A stretch of DNA of 64,000 nucleotides from NCBI RefSeq assembly GCF_947495675.1, contig NZ_CANLZX010000003.1, positions 1-64,000 on the forward strand. Reading direction: 5' to 3'. Shown one piece after another: positions 35,688-44,090 of the stretch. Both the position numbers and the translations under genes were made by a program. Each line of letters starts with the position of its first letter. Within the stretch, counting starts at the first letter, position 1. Under the pieces are notes generated by a model that searched no databases, was not told where the DNA came from, and was given only the letters and a program-made list of their open reading frames with translations. The stretch is from an uncultured Algibacter sp. GTDB taxonomy: Bacteria > Bacteroidota > Bacteroidia > Flavobacteriales > Flavobacteriaceae.

Positions 35688-38600
35688 ATGACTAAGAATT
35701 CGATAGCGTTTATGCTGTGTTCATATTTACTTTTCTCACCATTTCTTTTGTTTTCCCAGACAGAAGATATTAGTTTTCGTAAAGTATCACCACCGGGAGG
35801 TTTTACACGGTATGCTATTCAATCAATTATTCAGGATGATTTGGGTTATATATGGATGGGAACTCAACAAGGGCTTGTTCGATTTGACTCAAAAAACGCA
35901 GATTGGTTTATTCCTGTTTCAAATGACTCCTTGAGTTTGCCTAGTGAGCAAGTTTCAAAAGTTTATTCTGATAATAATAATGATATATGGGCAGCTACTA
36001 GTAGAGGCTTATGTAAATTTAACAGTCAAAAACAAAACTTTGAACGCATTAAATATGGTTACGAGAATAATTCGAAAGGAAAAGACAGAGTCATTTCTAT
36101 TTTACAATTAGAGGACGGGCGATATTTGGTCATTGATAATAATCATTTTGGTTTTTTTGATTATGAAAAAAAGCAATTTATCAGAATAGCAAAAAACAGA
36201 ATAAAATCTCCAGAAGTACTCTACAAAGATGATTTAAACAGAATATGGATTGGTACAAGAAGCGGTCATGTTTTTGAGTTTTCACCTGAAAATGGCTCTC
36301 TTAGGAAAGCTTTTTCTATTGATACAAAGGTTACTTGTATATATTCAGAAAAAGATAAAATATGGGTTGGCTCAGAAGAAAGCGGTGCCAAATTGTTTAA
36401 CATCAATGGCGAATTTATAGAACAAGTTCCATTAAAAAACAAATTTATAGTTTCAAAATACGAGCGTGTAAGGGCTATAAAAAGGGATTCTTCAGGTAGA
36501 TTATGGTTTGGAACAGACGATGGTTTGTTCATACAAAATGGAAAAAAAACGAAGTGGTTAAACCCCGATAATTACCAAGGCATACCTCATAATTCTATAT
36601 TTCAAATTTATGAAGACAATAATGGTGGTTTATGGTTAGGTACGTGGTCTGGTGGCTTAGCATTGATGCATCAATCTGATAATAGCTTTAAAACCTACAG
36701 ACATAGCGCATCACACAATTCAATTAGCAATAATGTTGTAAGTTCTTTTTTGCAAACAAATACGAATGAACTACTTATTGGAACCGAGGTTGGAGGTCTA
36801 AATACATTCAACTTAGACACTAAAAAATTTGAGCTTATTCCAATTGATAAACAGTTACTTGTTAAAAACATAAAGACTTTGTGTAAAGATAAACAAGGAG
36901 GCGTTTGGGCCGGCACCTTTAGGAAAGGTCTTTGGTACAAACCTCCAAATGCTTTAAACTTTAAATTATTTGAAAAAGGACCTGAAGATGGAAAACACAT
37001 TTCATCAAATAGTATTTATGCGCTATATCCGGTAGATTCTGGTGTTTGGATAGGAACCTTTCACGGGGGTGTTAATTTCTATAATTTTAAAACAAAATCC
37101 ATAACGCATTGCTTCCTAAATAATAGCAGTGGCATTAATATGTCAGATATTGATGTACAATCTGTAATAATTGATAAAGACTCAAATTTATGGTTAGGAA
37201 CACTTAATGATTTTTTATACAAAATCGAATTACCCTCTGGAGTTGTTACAAAAATAGCGGATAATGAATTCGCTAAAGCATATTTTGATAATACTATTTA
37301 TACACTATGGCAGCATAGTTCAGGAGATATTTGGATTGGAACAAAAAACAAAGGCATACTAATTTATAAACCTAATGAAAACAAAATTGAAAGTTTTGAC
37401 GATGGTGGATTTTTAAAACAGAAAAATGTTTTTGGCATTATAGAAGATAATAACAATAATATCTGGATAACATCAAATAACGGACTGATATTATATAATC
37501 CAGAAGATAAAACTAAACGTCATTTTGTGTACTTTGATAATATTCAAAGTAACATATTTAGTCCACAAGCTGTATTTAAAGATCATAACGGAATGCTATA
37601 TTTTGGAGGCACCAACGGTTTTACGACAATTAATCCTGATAAAATAAAGGTCAACTCAAAAAAACCGTTTACTATAATTAAAACATTAAATACCAAAGAT
37701 GATAAATCGATTTACCCCGTCTATTCTAAGAATTTTGAAATTAACCCTATTCATTTAGGGCCAGATGAAAATACATTCAGAATTAATTTCTCTGCGAACA
37801 ATTATTTGATGCCAGAGAAAAATAAATATAAATACCGTTTAATAAATTACTTTGACGATTGGGTACCTATTGAAAATGAAGGCTCTGTATTATTTACAAG
37901 TCTTAATTCAGGTTCTTATATTTTTGAGGTAAAAGCCTCTAATAACGATGGGATTTGGAATGATACTCCTACACAGATGAAAATTGAAATTGGAGAATAT
38001 TGGTATAAAATGCCATGGGCTTATTTCATTTATATTCTATTTTTTGGTATCGGATTGTATTTTATAAGTCGTTTTTACATAGAACGATTAAAGCTAAAAC
38101 GAGCCTTTTTACTTGAAAAAAGTCAACGCGAAAATGAAGAGCAGGTAAATGAAATGAAGCTTAAGTTTTTTACCAATGTTTCTCATGAATTTAGAACGCC
38201 ATTAACGCTTATTTTATGGCCTTTAAAACAATTACTCAAATCTAAAAACTTAAGTAGTACAGAACAAACAAATTTAGAAATAGCACAAAGAAACACTAAT
38301 AGGCTTCTAGAACTTATAAATCAAATAACTGATTTAAGGAAGCTTGAAAGGAAAAAAAGTAAACTCAATATTTCTAAAATTGATATTATAAAATTAATTA
38401 AAGGAATACAACAAGATTTCTTAGGCGAGGTAGAATCTAAAAAAATTGATTTTGTCTTAAATACAAATTATTCTAATTTCGAAATCGAGGCCGACCAGCA
38501 AAAACTTGACACCATTATTTATAACCTACTTTCTAACGCATACAAGTATGTAAATTCAAATGGTAAGATAAAAATATCCATAAATACAACGCTTAGTACT

Positions 38601-39770
38601 GCAGCGAATACCTATAACAACCAATTAAGTTATGGAGATATATTTACTGAAAACTTTATCGAGATCATCATAGAAGATAACGGATCAGGTATTGATAATG
38701 AAGATTTAATTAAAATATTTAACCGTTTTGAGCAAGGAAAACAAAAAGAAGACAATAACAATTCAAAAGTTCATGGTAGCGGTATAGGTTTAGCTATATG
38801 CAAAGAATTCACTTTGCTACATCATGGTAAAATTACGGTACAAAGCACACTAGGTAAAGGGTCTCGCTTCACATTATTATTACCAACAAGGCAAAAAGCT
38901 CAAAAAATGCTATTTGAAAGTCATCAAACCGTTAAAAATTTGAGCGATACAGAATCTATTTTTATACCATTAAAAAAAGAAATTGCTGCAGAAGAACGAA
39001 GTCAGGTTTTAATTGTTGAAGATAATCCAGATTTTAGTTCCTTTATTTGCAACTATCTAAATGACTATTACCAAGTAGAGCATGCCTCTAATGGAAAAGA
39101 AGGTTTAGCTATTTTAAAAGAACGTCAAATCGACCTTATTGTATCTGATGTTATGATGCCAGAAATGGATGGATTTGAATTCTGTAACATTGTAAAATCT
39201 CAAATAGAAACTAGTCATATTCCTGTTATTTTATTAACTGCGTTATCTTCATCCGAAAATTTAATTGTAGGATTAGACAAAGGAGCAGATGCTTATTTAA
39301 CCAAACCTTTTGAATCAAAAGTATTGCTAAAACAAATTGAAAACCTCCTTGAACAGCGCCGTCGTATCCATAAAAACTTCACAAAACATTTTATTTCCAA
39401 AAAGACGATAGAAGTCGGTGGACTTGATAATTTCTTCCTAAATAGGGTTCGTAAAGTTGTAGAAAGCAATCTATCGGATGAAGCCTTTAGTATAGAAAAA
39501 TTAGCAGAAGAATTAATGATTAGCAGAAGTAATCTTCACAGAAAAATAAAATCACTCTCAGGTTTAAGCACTTCTGAGTTTGTAAACTTAATAAGACTAA
39601 AGTATGCTGTGAAATTAATAAAAAAAGAAAATTACCGCTTTAACGAAGTCGCTTTTCGGGTTGGCTTTAGTTCTCAATCATATTTTACTCGCTGCTTCAA
39701 AAAAGCCTATAAAATTTCACCAAAAGAATATTTTAAGAACCCTCAAAACGATAATGATTATAACTCATAG
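35688..39770 (+). CDS. Hybrid two-component system regulator (reg-prop sensor, kinase, receiver, AraC HTH)
   Basis: One polypeptide of about 1360 residues holding a full signalling path. Order: signal peptide; two beta-propellers of reg-prop repeats (IWMGTQQGLVRFD, IWIGTRSG, LWFGTDDGLF, LWLGTWSGG and others, to about 700); Y_Y_Y domain; membrane segment near 778-800; HisKA with NVSHEFRTPLTLI (His near 835); HATPase (IIEDNGSGI, GSGIGLAICKE); receiver (LIVEDNPDF near 1110, phospho-Asp in LIVSDVMMPEMDG near 1151); AraC-type HTH (1266-1356, KLAEELMISRSNLHRKIK, EVAFRVGFSSQSYFTRCFKK). The periplasmic part senses an oligosaccharide; the HTH should activate the three PUL promoters. ATG at 35688 chosen over TTG at 35682. 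Divergent from SusC. Confidence 0.95.
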   Translation: MTKNSIAFMLCSYLLFSPFLLFSQTEDISFRKVSPPGGFTRYAIQSIIQDDLGYIWMGTQQGLVRFDSKNADWFIPVSNDSLSLPSEQVSKVYSDNNNDIWAATSRGLCKFNSQKQNFERIKYGYENNSKGKDRVISILQLEDGRYLVIDNNHFGFFDYEKKQFIRIAKNRIKSPEVLYKDDLNRIWIGTRSGHVFEFSPENGSLRKAFSIDTKVTCIYSEKDKIWVGSEESGAKLFNINGEFIEQVPLKNKFIVSKYERVRAIKRDSSGRLWFGTDDGLFIQNGKKTKWLNPDNYQGIPHNSIFQIYEDNNGGLWLGTWSGGLALMHQSDNSFKTYRHSASHNSISNNVVSSFLQTNTNELLIGTEVGGLNTFNLDTKKFELIPIDKQLLVKNIKTLCKDKQGGVWAGTFRKGLWYKPPNALNFKLFEKGPEDGKHISSNSIYALYPVDSGVWIGTFHGGVNFYNFKTKSITHCFLNNSSGINMSDIDVQSVIIDKDSNLWLGTLNDFLYKIELPSGVVTKIADNEFAKAYFDNTIYTLWQHSSGDIWIGTKNKGILIYKPNENKIESFDDGGFLKQKNVFGIIEDNNNNIWITSNNGLILYNPEDKTKRHFVYFDNIQSNIFSPQAVFKDHNGMLYFGGTNGFTTINPDKIKVNSKKPFTIIKTLNTKDDKSIYPVYSKNFEINPIHLGPDENTFRINFSANNYLMPEKNKYKYRLINYFDDWVPIENEGSVLFTSLNSGSYIFEVKASNNDGIWNDTPTQMKIEIGEYWYKMPWAYFIYILFFGIGLYFISRFYIERLKLKRAFLLEKSQRENEEQVNEMKLKFFTNVSHEFRTPLTLILWPLKQLLKSKNLSSTEQTNLEIAQRNTNRLLELINQITDLRKLERKKSKLNISKIDIIKLIKGIQQDFLGEVESKKIDFVLNTNYSNFEIEADQQKLDTIIYNLLSNAYKYVNSNGKIKISINTTLSTAANTYNNQLSYGDIFTENFIEIIIEDNGSGIDNEDLIKIFNRFEQGKQKEDNNNSKVHGSGIGLAICKEFTLLHHGKITVQSTLGKGSRFTLLLPTRQKAQKMLFESHQTVKNLSDTESIFIPLKKEIAAEERSQVLIVEDNPDFSSFICNYLNDYYQVEHASNGKEGLAILKERQIDLIVSDVMMPEMDGFEFCNIVKSQIETSHIPVILLTALSSSENLIVGLDKGADAYLTKPFESKVLLKQIENLLEQRRRIHKNFTKHFISKKTIEVGGLDNFFLNRVRKVVESNLSDEAFSIEKLAEELMISRSNLHRKIKSLSGLSTSEFVNLIRLKYAVKLIKKENYRFNEVAFRVGFSSQSYFTRCFKKAYKISPKEYFKNPQNDNDYNS

Positions 39771-39819
39771 CTTTTCGTGTTTTGATCAATATCTATTTTA
39801 TTAATTATAGTTAAAGAAA

Positions 39820-40824
39820 ATGAAAAATAGTTTGAAATTAATGTTTAGGTCTTTTTGGCTATCATGTTTATTATTAGGCTGCATTTCTAACCAAAAGCAA
39901 AAAAATGAAATAGCATTTGATACATCCATTTTAAAGGTTAATGAAAAAGATGACATATATAAACTTATAAATAATGAGTGCTCTGCTACTTTTAAGATAA
40001 AAGGTGCAGAAATGATAAGTTTGAAAGCAAATAATATAGAATATATTTGGTTCGGAGATCCTGAGGTATGGTCTGGGCAGGCTCCAATTTTATTTCCTAT
40101 TGTGGGCAGGTTAAAAGACCATGAATATTTATTCAAAGGGCAAACCTACACCATGAAACAACATGGATTTGCCAGAGATAATAATTTTAAAGTTGTAGCA
40201 AAAACAGATAACAGCATTACATTTGAACAAATCGCAACAAAAGAATCAAAAGCAATCTATCCTTTCGATTTTGTATTACAGGTAAAATATACTTTAAAGG
40301 GTAAAACATTACTAACAAAATATATTGTAAAAAACCCTTCCGTATCTGAAGAATTATATTTTTCTATTGGTGCACATCCTTCATTTAATTGTCCGTTTGA
40401 AGCAAACCAAAAACGAAATGAATATCAATTAGTGTTTGACAAAAAAATAGCGCCTAAATTTCAAACAAACATAAACGGAATATACGAGGGTCACACCAAG
40501 GATGTTTTTAAAGATAAGGGCATTCTGGATTTACCAGATACTATATTCGATGACAAATCCTTAGCTCTTAGCCCTAATGTTTTCTCAAAAGTTACTTTTG
40601 TACACAAACCCACTAAAAAACCATATTTAAGCGTTAATTTTAAAGGTTTTCCATTTTTGGGCATATGGTCTATCAGCAATACTTCTCCATTTATATGCAT
40701 AGAACCATGGTATGGTATTGCAGACCGAAAATATCAAAATAAGGATTTTACAAAAAAGGAAGGTGTGCAGAAATTGAATCCGCAAAGTACTTTTGAAACA
40801 TCATTTTCTATATCAATTCTTTAG
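39820..40824 (+). CDS. Aldose 1-epimerase family protein (LacX-like), lipoprotein
   Basis: 334 residues. The body matches the LacX-type aldose epimerase group: GAEMISLKANNIEYIWFG, WSGQAPILFPIVGRLKDHEY, MKQHGFARDN (His), YFSIGAHPSFNCPF (His) and FICIEPWYGIADR (Glu). Such enzymes interconvert alpha and beta anomers of free sugars. Unusually, a lipoprotein signal (LLLGCISNQKQK) precedes the domain, so it should work in the periplasm, whereas most LacX-like proteins are cytosolic and about 290 residues. It follows the hybrid regulator by 49 bp in the same direction. A role in preparing released sugars for uptake is inferred. Confidence 0.85.
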   Translation: MKNSLKLMFRSFWLSCLLLGCISNQKQKNEIAFDTSILKVNEKDDIYKLINNECSATFKIKGAEMISLKANNIEYIWFGDPEVWSGQAPILFPIVGRLKDHEYLFKGQTYTMKQHGFARDNNFKVVAKTDNSITFEQIATKESKAIYPFDFVLQVKYTLKGKTLLTKYIVKNPSVSEELYFSIGAHPSFNCPFEANQKRNEYQLVFDKKIAPKFQTNINGIYEGHTKDVFKDKGILDLPDTIFDDKSLALSPNVFSKVTFVHKPTKKPYLSVNFKGFPFLGIWSISNTSPFICIEPWYGIADRKYQNKDFTKKEGVQKLNPQSTFETSFSISIL

Positions 40825-40890
40825 AGGTTACAATTGAAAACAGCTTATGGCGTATAAAACCAACAGCATTATAGGGTTTTATAGCAATAG

Positions 40891-40929
40891 GAACTGTACT
40901 CGAACCAGTGACCGTCGGATTATGAGCTT
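40891..40929 (-). repeat. Fragment of a second tRNA (CAU anticodon), possible old attachment site
   Basis: On the minus strand the sequence reads AGCTCATAATCCGACGGTC and then ACTGGTTCGAGT. That is the anticodon loop (CTCATAA, anticodon CAU), 3' anticodon stem, variable loop and T-arm of a Met- or Ile2-type tRNA. The 5' half is missing and one T-stem pair is broken. It starts in the anticodon loop, where tyrosine integrases commonly cross over, so it may be the att remnant of another element. It lies inside the island near its right end. Confidence 0.5.
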
Positions 40930-41036
40930 GATTATTAAATAGAAGAAAAATTATTGAATTAATACAAAAAATAGTATTTGATACTAAATATAATTAAATC
41001 TCATTATTCTAAATTAAGCCAACAAAAACAACAAAA

Positions 41037-41045
41037 TGTTGTACC
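41037..41045 (+). promoter_or_regulatory. Right arm-type integrase-binding motif
   Basis: TGTTGTACC, the same 9-mer that occurs twice just inside the left end (2956-2975), 60 bp inside the right attachment repeat. Supports these being integrase arm sites of the island. Confidence 0.5.
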
Positions 41046-41075
41046 TAACTAAAAAAGCGTTGCAATTTTTAACGA

Positions 41076-41105
41076 AAAAAGTCGAAGATTTCTCTTCGAC
41101 TTTTT
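41076..41105 (-). terminator. Rho-independent terminator of tRNA-Leu
   Basis: GTCGAAGA / TCTTCGAC, an 8-bp stem with a 4-nt loop, flanked by A- and T-runs, directly beyond the 3' end of the tRNA on the minus strand. A different hairpin lies at the same place beyond the left tRNA copy (2759-2787), so this one probably arrived with the island. Confidence 0.8.
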
Positions 41106-41164
41106 GTGCGGGCGGGGAGACTCGAACTCCCACACCTCGCGGCACTAGATCCTAAGTCTAGCGT
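41106..41164. repeat. Right attachment site (59-bp direct repeat in tRNA-Leu)
   Basis: Identical over 59 bp to 2800-2858. It covers the 3' part of the intact tRNA-Leu gene from the 5' anticodon stem to the discriminator base plus one base. Confidence 0.93.
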
Positions 41165-41188
41165 GTCTACCAATTCCACCACGCCCGC
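41107..41188 (-). tRNA. tRNA-Leu (anticodon UAG)
   Basis: 82 nt on the minus strand. Acceptor stem GCGGGCG pairs with CGCCCGC. The anticodon stem CTAGA/TCTAG holds loop CTTAGGA, giving UAG (reads CUA). A long variable arm (class II) and T-loop TTCGAGT are present. CCA is not encoded. It serves as the integration site for the PUL island; the element restored the 3' end, so the gene stays functional. Confidence 0.95.
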
Positions 41189-41289
41189 TAAAGGACTGCA
41201 AATATAAACAACATTTTTAAATTGCAAACTTTATAGTCTCAAAAAACATTCTTTTTTATACTTTTGAATACATACTTATAAAAACTCAC

Positions 41290-42678
41290 ATGAATTATAT
41301 TCAATCTTATATATCTGAACATAAAGATCGTTTTTTAAACGAATTAATCGAACTCTTAAAAATTCCATCTATTAGTGCAGATTCTAATTACAAAAATGAT
41401 GTTTTAAAAACAGCAGACACCATTAAAACCAGTCTTAAAGAAGCAGGCTGCGATGTTGTAGAAATATGCAAAACAGAGGGCTACCCAATAGTCTATGGTG
41501 AAAAAATAATTGACAAAAATCTACCTACCATTCTGGTTTATGGACATTATGATGTACAACCACCAGACCCAATAAACTTATGGGACTCTCCACCTTTTGA
41601 ACCTGTAATAAAAAAAACGGACAAACATCCAGATGGTGCTATTTTTGCTCGTGGTGCTTGCGATGATAAAGGCCAAATGTATATGCACGTTAAGGCCATG
41701 GAGTTTATGATGGCAACAAACCAACTACCTTGCAATGTGAAGTTTATGATTGAAGGGGAAGAAGAAGTTGGTAGCGCCAACCTTGCAACTTTTGTAAAAA
41801 ACAATCAAGAGAAATTAAAAAACGATGTTATATTAATTTCTGACACAGGAATGATTGCTAACGATGTCCCTTCTATAACAACTGGACTAAGAGGGTTAAG
41901 TTATGTTGAAGTAGAAGTTACAGGTCCTAACCGTGATTTACACTCAGGACTATACGGCGGTGCTGTAGCAAACCCAATAAACGTTTTAACGAAAATGATT
42001 GCATCACTTCATGATGAAAACAATCATATAACAATACCAGGATTTTACGACAAAGTTGAAGAGCTGTCAAAAGAAGAGCGTGCAGAAATGGCTAAAGCAC
42101 CTTTTAACCTCGACAACTATAAAAAAGCGTTAAACATTGAAACTGTGTATGGAGAAGCAGGTTATACTACCAATGAAAGAAATTCGATTAGGCCAACGCT
42201 AGACGTTAATGGTATTTGGGGAGGCTACACAGGTGAAGGTGCAAAAACCGTTATTGCCAGTAAAGCTTATGCCAAAATTTCTATGCGACTAGTCCCTAAT
42301 CAAGATTGGGAAAACATTACTCAATTATTTAAAACCCATTTTGAGAACATTGCACCCAAAGCAGTTAAGGTAAAAGTTACACCTCACCATGGTGGTCAAG
42401 GCTATGTAACCCCAATTAATAGTATTGGTTATAAGGCTGCTAGCAAAGCCTATCAAGACACGTTTGGAAAAACACCAATTCCGCAACGAAGTGGAGGCAG
42501 TATTCCAATTGTAGCACTTTTCGAGCAAGAGTTAAAAAGCAAAACCATTTTAATGGGCTTTGGTCTAGATAGTGATGCTATCCATTCTCCAAACGAACAT
42601 TTTGGAATCTGGAATTACTTAAAAGGCATAGAAACCATTCCGTTATTTTATAAATATTTTACAGAATTATCAAAATAA
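41290..42678 (+). CDS. M20 family metallopeptidase (dipeptidase)
   Basis: 462 residues, cytosolic, similar to carnosinase/CNDP-like M20 dipeptidases. Two-zinc site motifs: LVYGHYDVQPPDP, GACDDKGQMYMHVKA, GEEEVGSAN, SDTGM and, near the C-terminus, HSPNEHFG. The inserted dimerisation domain starts with GLRGLSYVEVEVTG and HSGLYGG. It hydrolyses dipeptides or other amide-linked compounds. It is the first gene right of the tRNA and thus native chromosome, a single gene followed by a repeat element. Confidence 0.88.
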   Translation: MNYIQSYISEHKDRFLNELIELLKIPSISADSNYKNDVLKTADTIKTSLKEAGCDVVEICKTEGYPIVYGEKIIDKNLPTILVYGHYDVQPPDPINLWDSPPFEPVIKKTDKHPDGAIFARGACDDKGQMYMHVKAMEFMMATNQLPCNVKFMIEGEEEVGSANLATFVKNNQEKLKNDVILISDTGMIANDVPSITTGLRGLSYVEVEVTGPNRDLHSGLYGGAVANPINVLTKMIASLHDENNHITIPGFYDKVEELSKEERAEMAKAPFNLDNYKKALNIETVYGEAGYTTNERNSIRPTLDVNGIWGGYTGEGAKTVIASKAYAKISMRLVPNQDWENITQLFKTHFENIAPKAVKVKVTPHHGGQGYVTPINSIGYKAASKAYQDTFGKTPIPQRSGGSIPIVALFEQELKSKTILMGFGLDSDAIHSPNEHFGIWNYLKGIETIPLFYKYFTELSK

Positions 42679-42683
42679 TTTAG

Positions 42684-42770
42684 GTGTTACCACAAGGGTC
42701 GCGCTTTTCTTTATATCTTTTTTTGCCACTAATTAAAGCAAAAAAAGGATGCCATTACAATCGCTAACAC
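42684..42770 (+). repeat. Intergenic repeat element, copy 1
   Basis: Begins GTGTTACCACAAGGGTCG and ends ATCGCTAACAC, so its ends are inverted (GTGTTA / TAACAC). The centre is an internal hairpin, CCTTTTTTTGC with GCAAAAAAAGG-like arms. A second member with the same outer parts lies at 56659-56739. It sits between the M20 and DMT genes and codes for nothing. Confidence 0.65.
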
Positions 42771-42786
42771 AAGTTAGCAACACAAA

Positions 42787-43647
42787 ATGAAAAACCAACA
42801 CAGCAATCAACTTTTATTACTCACATTTGCCACTTTACTAATCAGTACATCTGGTGCTTTAGGAAAATTTATAGACCTACCTACTCCCGTAATTATTTGG
42901 TGCAGAAGTGCGTTAGGTACAATATTCCTATTTGTATTTTGCCGTTACAAAAATTTAAACCTTAAAATTCAATCTAAAAAAGACATCCCAACTATTCTTA
43001 TAGGTGCTGTGTTATTAGGTGTACATTGGGTAACCTATTTTTACGCTTTAAAACTATCAAATGTTGCCATTGGTATGCTATCTATGTTTACATTTCCTGT
43101 TATTACAGCATTTCTAGAACCACTATTTACAAAATCTAAATTAAACCCTATACATATCGTTTTAGGTCTCATGGTTTTGTTAGGCATATATATTCTTGCT
43201 CCAAACTTAAATTTTGAAAACACGTATTTAAAAGGCATTCTAATTGGTGTTTTTTCTGCTGTTTGTTATTCTATAAGAAACTTAATTTTAAAACAACACG
43301 TTCACAAATACGATGGCACCGTACTCATGATGCAGCAAGTTTCTATTGTAAGTATCTTGCTAGTTCCTGTTATGTTTAATATGGATATAAGCAATATTAA
43401 AACACAATTACCATATCTACTTATTTTAGGTTTAGTAACTACAGCAATAGGACATTCTTTATTTATTAGCAGCTTAAAACATTTCTCGGTAAGTACTGCG
43501 AGCATTATTGGAAGTATGCAACCTATTTTCGGTATTATAATAGCCTTCATTTTCTTAAATGAAATCCCTGCATTAAATACATTTATTGGTGGTTCTTTAA
43601 TTATTGCTACAGTAATTATAGAAAGTATTCGATCTAGTAAAAAATAA
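42787..43647 (+). CDS. DMT-superfamily permease (two EamA domains)
   Basis: 286 residues with about ten predicted membrane helices in two EamA repeats. The first spans LLLTFATLLISTSGALGKFI to about 140; the second starts KGILIGVFSAVCYSIRNLIL and ends FIGGSLIIATVIIESI. Motifs IDLPTPVIIWCRSALGTI and GSMQPIFGIIIAFIFLNEIP are typical of RhaT/EamA drug/metabolite exporters. Substrate unknown. Confidence 0.88.
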   Translation: MKNQHSNQLLLLTFATLLISTSGALGKFIDLPTPVIIWCRSALGTIFLFVFCRYKNLNLKIQSKKDIPTILIGAVLLGVHWVTYFYALKLSNVAIGMLSMFTFPVITAFLEPLFTKSKLNPIHIVLGLMVLLGIYILAPNLNFENTYLKGILIGVFSAVCYSIRNLILKQHVHKYDGTVLMMQQVSIVSILLVPVMFNMDISNIKTQLPYLLILGLVTTAIGHSLFISSLKHFSVSTASIIGSMQPIFGIIIAFIFLNEIPALNTFIGGSLIIATVIIESIRSSKK

Positions 43648-43657
43648 TTTTACAGCC

Positions 43658-43720
43658 TCTACATTTGTAGAATACAATTATTTACTCTACATTTGTAGAG
43701 AACAATCTAATTTTGTAGAA
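43658..43720 (+). promoter_or_regulatory. BlaI-type operator array upstream of the 43.7-kb BlaI/M56 pair
   Basis: Three palindrome-like sites: TCTACATTTGTAGA (43658-43671), CTCTACATTTGTAGAG (43685-43700, perfect 7-bp arms) and the degenerate TCTAATTTTGTAGA (43706-43719), ending 3 bp before the ATG. TACAnnTGTA is the known core of BlaI/MecI operators. The array should let the repressor control its own gene and the linked peptidase. Confidence 0.8.
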
Positions 43721-43722
43721 CA

Positions 43723-44088
43723 ATGCAATTATCTAAAACCGAAGAAGCATTAATGAATCATCTCTGGAAACTTGAAAAAGCATTCATGAAAGATTTATTA
43801 GATGCCTATACAGAACCAAAACCAGCAAATACAACAATTGCGACTCTTTTAAAGCGTATGACTGATAAAGGTTTTATAGATTATAAACTTTATGGTAAGT
43901 CCAGAGAATACTACCCATTAGTAAAAAAGAAAGATTATTTCTCCAAACATGTTAATGGGCTAATTAAAAACTTTTTTAATGATAGCGCTTCGCAATTTGC
44001 ATCCTTTTTCACCAAAGAAACTAATCTAACCAAAGAAGAGTTAGAGGATTTAAAGACTTTAATTGATAGTGAAATTAAAAACAAATAG
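43723..44088 (+). CDS. BlaI/MecI/CopY-family transcriptional repressor
   Basis: 121 residues: winged-helix domain (LSKTEEALMNHLWKLEKAFM, TTIATLLKRMTDKGFIDYKL, REYYPLVKK) and a C-terminal dimerisation helix with FFTKETNLTKEELEDLKTL. The family represses its operon until the partner M56 membrane protease cleaves it or triggers its cleavage. It is 3 bp from the M56 gene and has three operator-like sites directly upstream. In Flavobacteria these pairs are usually not linked to beta-lactamases. Confidence 0.9.
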   Translation: MQLSKTEEALMNHLWKLEKAFMKDLLDAYTEPKPANTTIATLLKRMTDKGFIDYKLYGKSREYYPLVKKKDYFSKHVNGLIKNFFNDSASQFASFFTKETNLTKEELEDLKTLIDSEIKNK

Positions 44089-44090
44089 TT

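Larger units (their letters stand above)
2800..41164. mobile_element. tRNA-Leu-integrated genomic island carrying a PUL (about 38.3 kb)
   Basis: Bounded by the two 59-bp identical direct repeats. Just inside the left repeat is a tyrosine-recombinase gene remnant, and TGTTGTACC motifs sit within about 120 bp of both ends. The content is a complete PUL with its own regulator, plus decayed genes. No conjugation, replication or phage genes were seen, so if it once moved autonomously those functions are gone. The integrase lacks its catalytic domain, so it should now be immobile on its own. Boundaries are seen in the sequence; transfer is inferred. Confidence 0.85.
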
